DNA of 6,272 nt from Sulfurovaceae bacterium (GTDB taxonomy: Bacteria > Campylobacterota > Campylobacteria > Campylobacterales > Sulfurovaceae): the NCBI GenBank assembly GCA_029933395.1, contig JAOZOG010000120.1, positions 1 to 6,272 on the forward strand, written 5' to 3'. Below, piece after piece: positions 5,600 to 6,272 of the stretch. The notes below the pieces were generated by a model, which was given only the letters and a program-made list of their open reading frames with translations, had not been told where the DNA came from and searched no databases. A program made the position numbers and the translations under genes. The stretch's first letter is position 1. Each line of letters opens with the position of its first letter.

Positions 5600-6272
5600 A
5601 AAAATTGAAATAGATAAATTCACTCTTTCTTGAGAGCATAAAGAGAGAGAGGAGCAGCAGGACGGTTGCCGATAGGTGATAGAGATTGGGCTTGAAGCGC
5701 TGCTGCAGCTCCATAGAGTTTTTGAAAAAGAGGACAAGGATGAAAGCGGCAAGCAGCCAGGCAAGAATAATAGGTTCACGGTAAAAGAGCGTACTCCAGG
5801 GGCCAGACTCAACTCCGAGTGATTCCAGAAAAGTCAATTTGGAAGTGAGCGCCGAAGGCAAAACCAGTGGCCCCACAAACATACCGTGCAGTACTTTGAT
5901 CGCATCATCGAAACTGTTTGCCCTGAAGAAGACCCAGGTAACATTGATAAAGTTGAAGGTGATCAGCCAGGCAAGGAGAGTGTGCATCGCTACTCCTGTC
6001 TTTTGCCAGGCACGATGGACCATCATCGCCCCACCGTGCAGTGCCCCCCAGAGGACGAAGGTCCATCCCGCTCCGTGCCAGATGCCTCCGAGCAGGAAGG
6101 TGAGAAAGAGGTTGAGATAGGTTCTGCTGCCGCCTTTGCGGTTGCCCCCCAGCGGGATATAGAGATAATCCCTGAGAAAGCGGGATAAGGTGATATGCCA
6201 TCTGCGCCAGAAATCCTGAATCGAGAGGGCTTTGTAGGGGGAGTTGAAGTTGATGGGCAACTTGATATTGAA
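5598..6272 (-). CDS. MBOAT O-acyltransferase, AlgI-like (C-terminal part; start outside the window)
   Basis: The last 224 residues of a membrane-bound O-acyltransferase; the frame is open through the right edge, where residues FNIKLPINFNSPYK are already family sequence, so the TTG at 6260 is not the start. Relatives run to about 450-520 residues, so roughly half is missing. The visible part contains FWRRWHITLSRFLRDY with H26 (counted from the edge), IPLGGNRKG (39-47) and GGIWHGAGWTF with H66, matching the two conserved histidines of AlgI, H66 being the putative catalytic one. Membrane helices lie at about 53-85, 98-117, 166-184 and 198-214, and the protein ends in SEFIYFNF. It should move an acyl group, probably acetyl, from a cytoplasmic donor to the periplasmic side for glycan O-acylation, with the SGNH protein encoded nine bases downstream. 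Confidence 0.93.
   Translation of the reverse strand, partial: FNIKLPINFNSPYKALSIQDFWRRWHITLSRFLRDYLYIPLGGNRKGGSRTYLNLFLTFLLGGIWHGAGWTFVLWGALHGGAMMVHRAWQKTGVAMHTLLAWLITFNFINVTWVFFRANSFDDAIKVLHGMFVGPLVLPSALTSKLTFLESLGVESGPWSTLFYREPIILAWLLAAFILVLFFKNSMELQQRFKPNLYHLSATVLLLLSLFMLSRKSEFIYFNF

Noticed and set aside
6260..6272. TTG at 6260 as the start of the MBOAT gene
   Set aside because: The frame is open to the window edge and the residues before the TTG (FNIK) already fit the family; the gene simply continues outside.

Overview
The window reads as part of a surface-polysaccharide (exopolysaccharide, capsule or O-antigen) locus from a Gram-negative-like bacterium. Moderate G+C, frequent GTG and TTG starts, tight gene packing, and TGnTATAAT-type extended -10 elements without a clear -35 box fit Campylobacterota such as the Sulfurimonas/Sulfurovum group. 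That assignment rests on codon and protein style only and is tentative. There are no RNA genes, mobile elements or CRISPR arrays.

Plus strand, 1-3574: an AT-rich leader (about 25% G+C over the first 100 bases) carries a probable promoter and perhaps the last residues of an upstream gene. It is followed by a compact four-gene cassette: an SxtJ-family membrane protein (101-484), a 49-residue DUF5989-type membrane protein (497-646), a NodU/TobZ-family carbamoyltransferase (658-2541) and a membrane-anchored SGNH-type hydrolase (2519-3574). The DUF5989 gene lies in another frame under a false 5' extension of the carbamoyltransferase frame, so automatic gene calling could easily lose it and mis-start its neighbour.

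Minus strand, 6272-3585: an AlgI-type MBOAT O-acyltransferase (C-terminal 224 residues only, its start lies beyond the right edge), a membrane-anchored AlgJ/DltD-like SGNH protein (5588-4614), and after a 96-bp gap a GtrB/ArnC-like family 2 glycosyltransferase with two C-terminal membrane helices (4517-3585). The gap holds an inverted repeat and a probable promoter for the glycosyltransferase. The two gene blocks converge with only 10 bp between their stop codons.

Taken together (inference), the locus appears to add small groups to an extracytoplasmic glycan: a carbamoyl group through the plus-strand cassette, an acyl (probably acetyl) group through MBOAT plus SGNH, and possibly a lipid-carried sugar through the GtrB-like transferase. 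The least understood part is the SxtJ/DUF5989 membrane pair attached to a carbamoyltransferase and a periplasm-facing SGNH protein. It may form a membrane-tethered carbamoylation system whose substrate cannot be read from this window.
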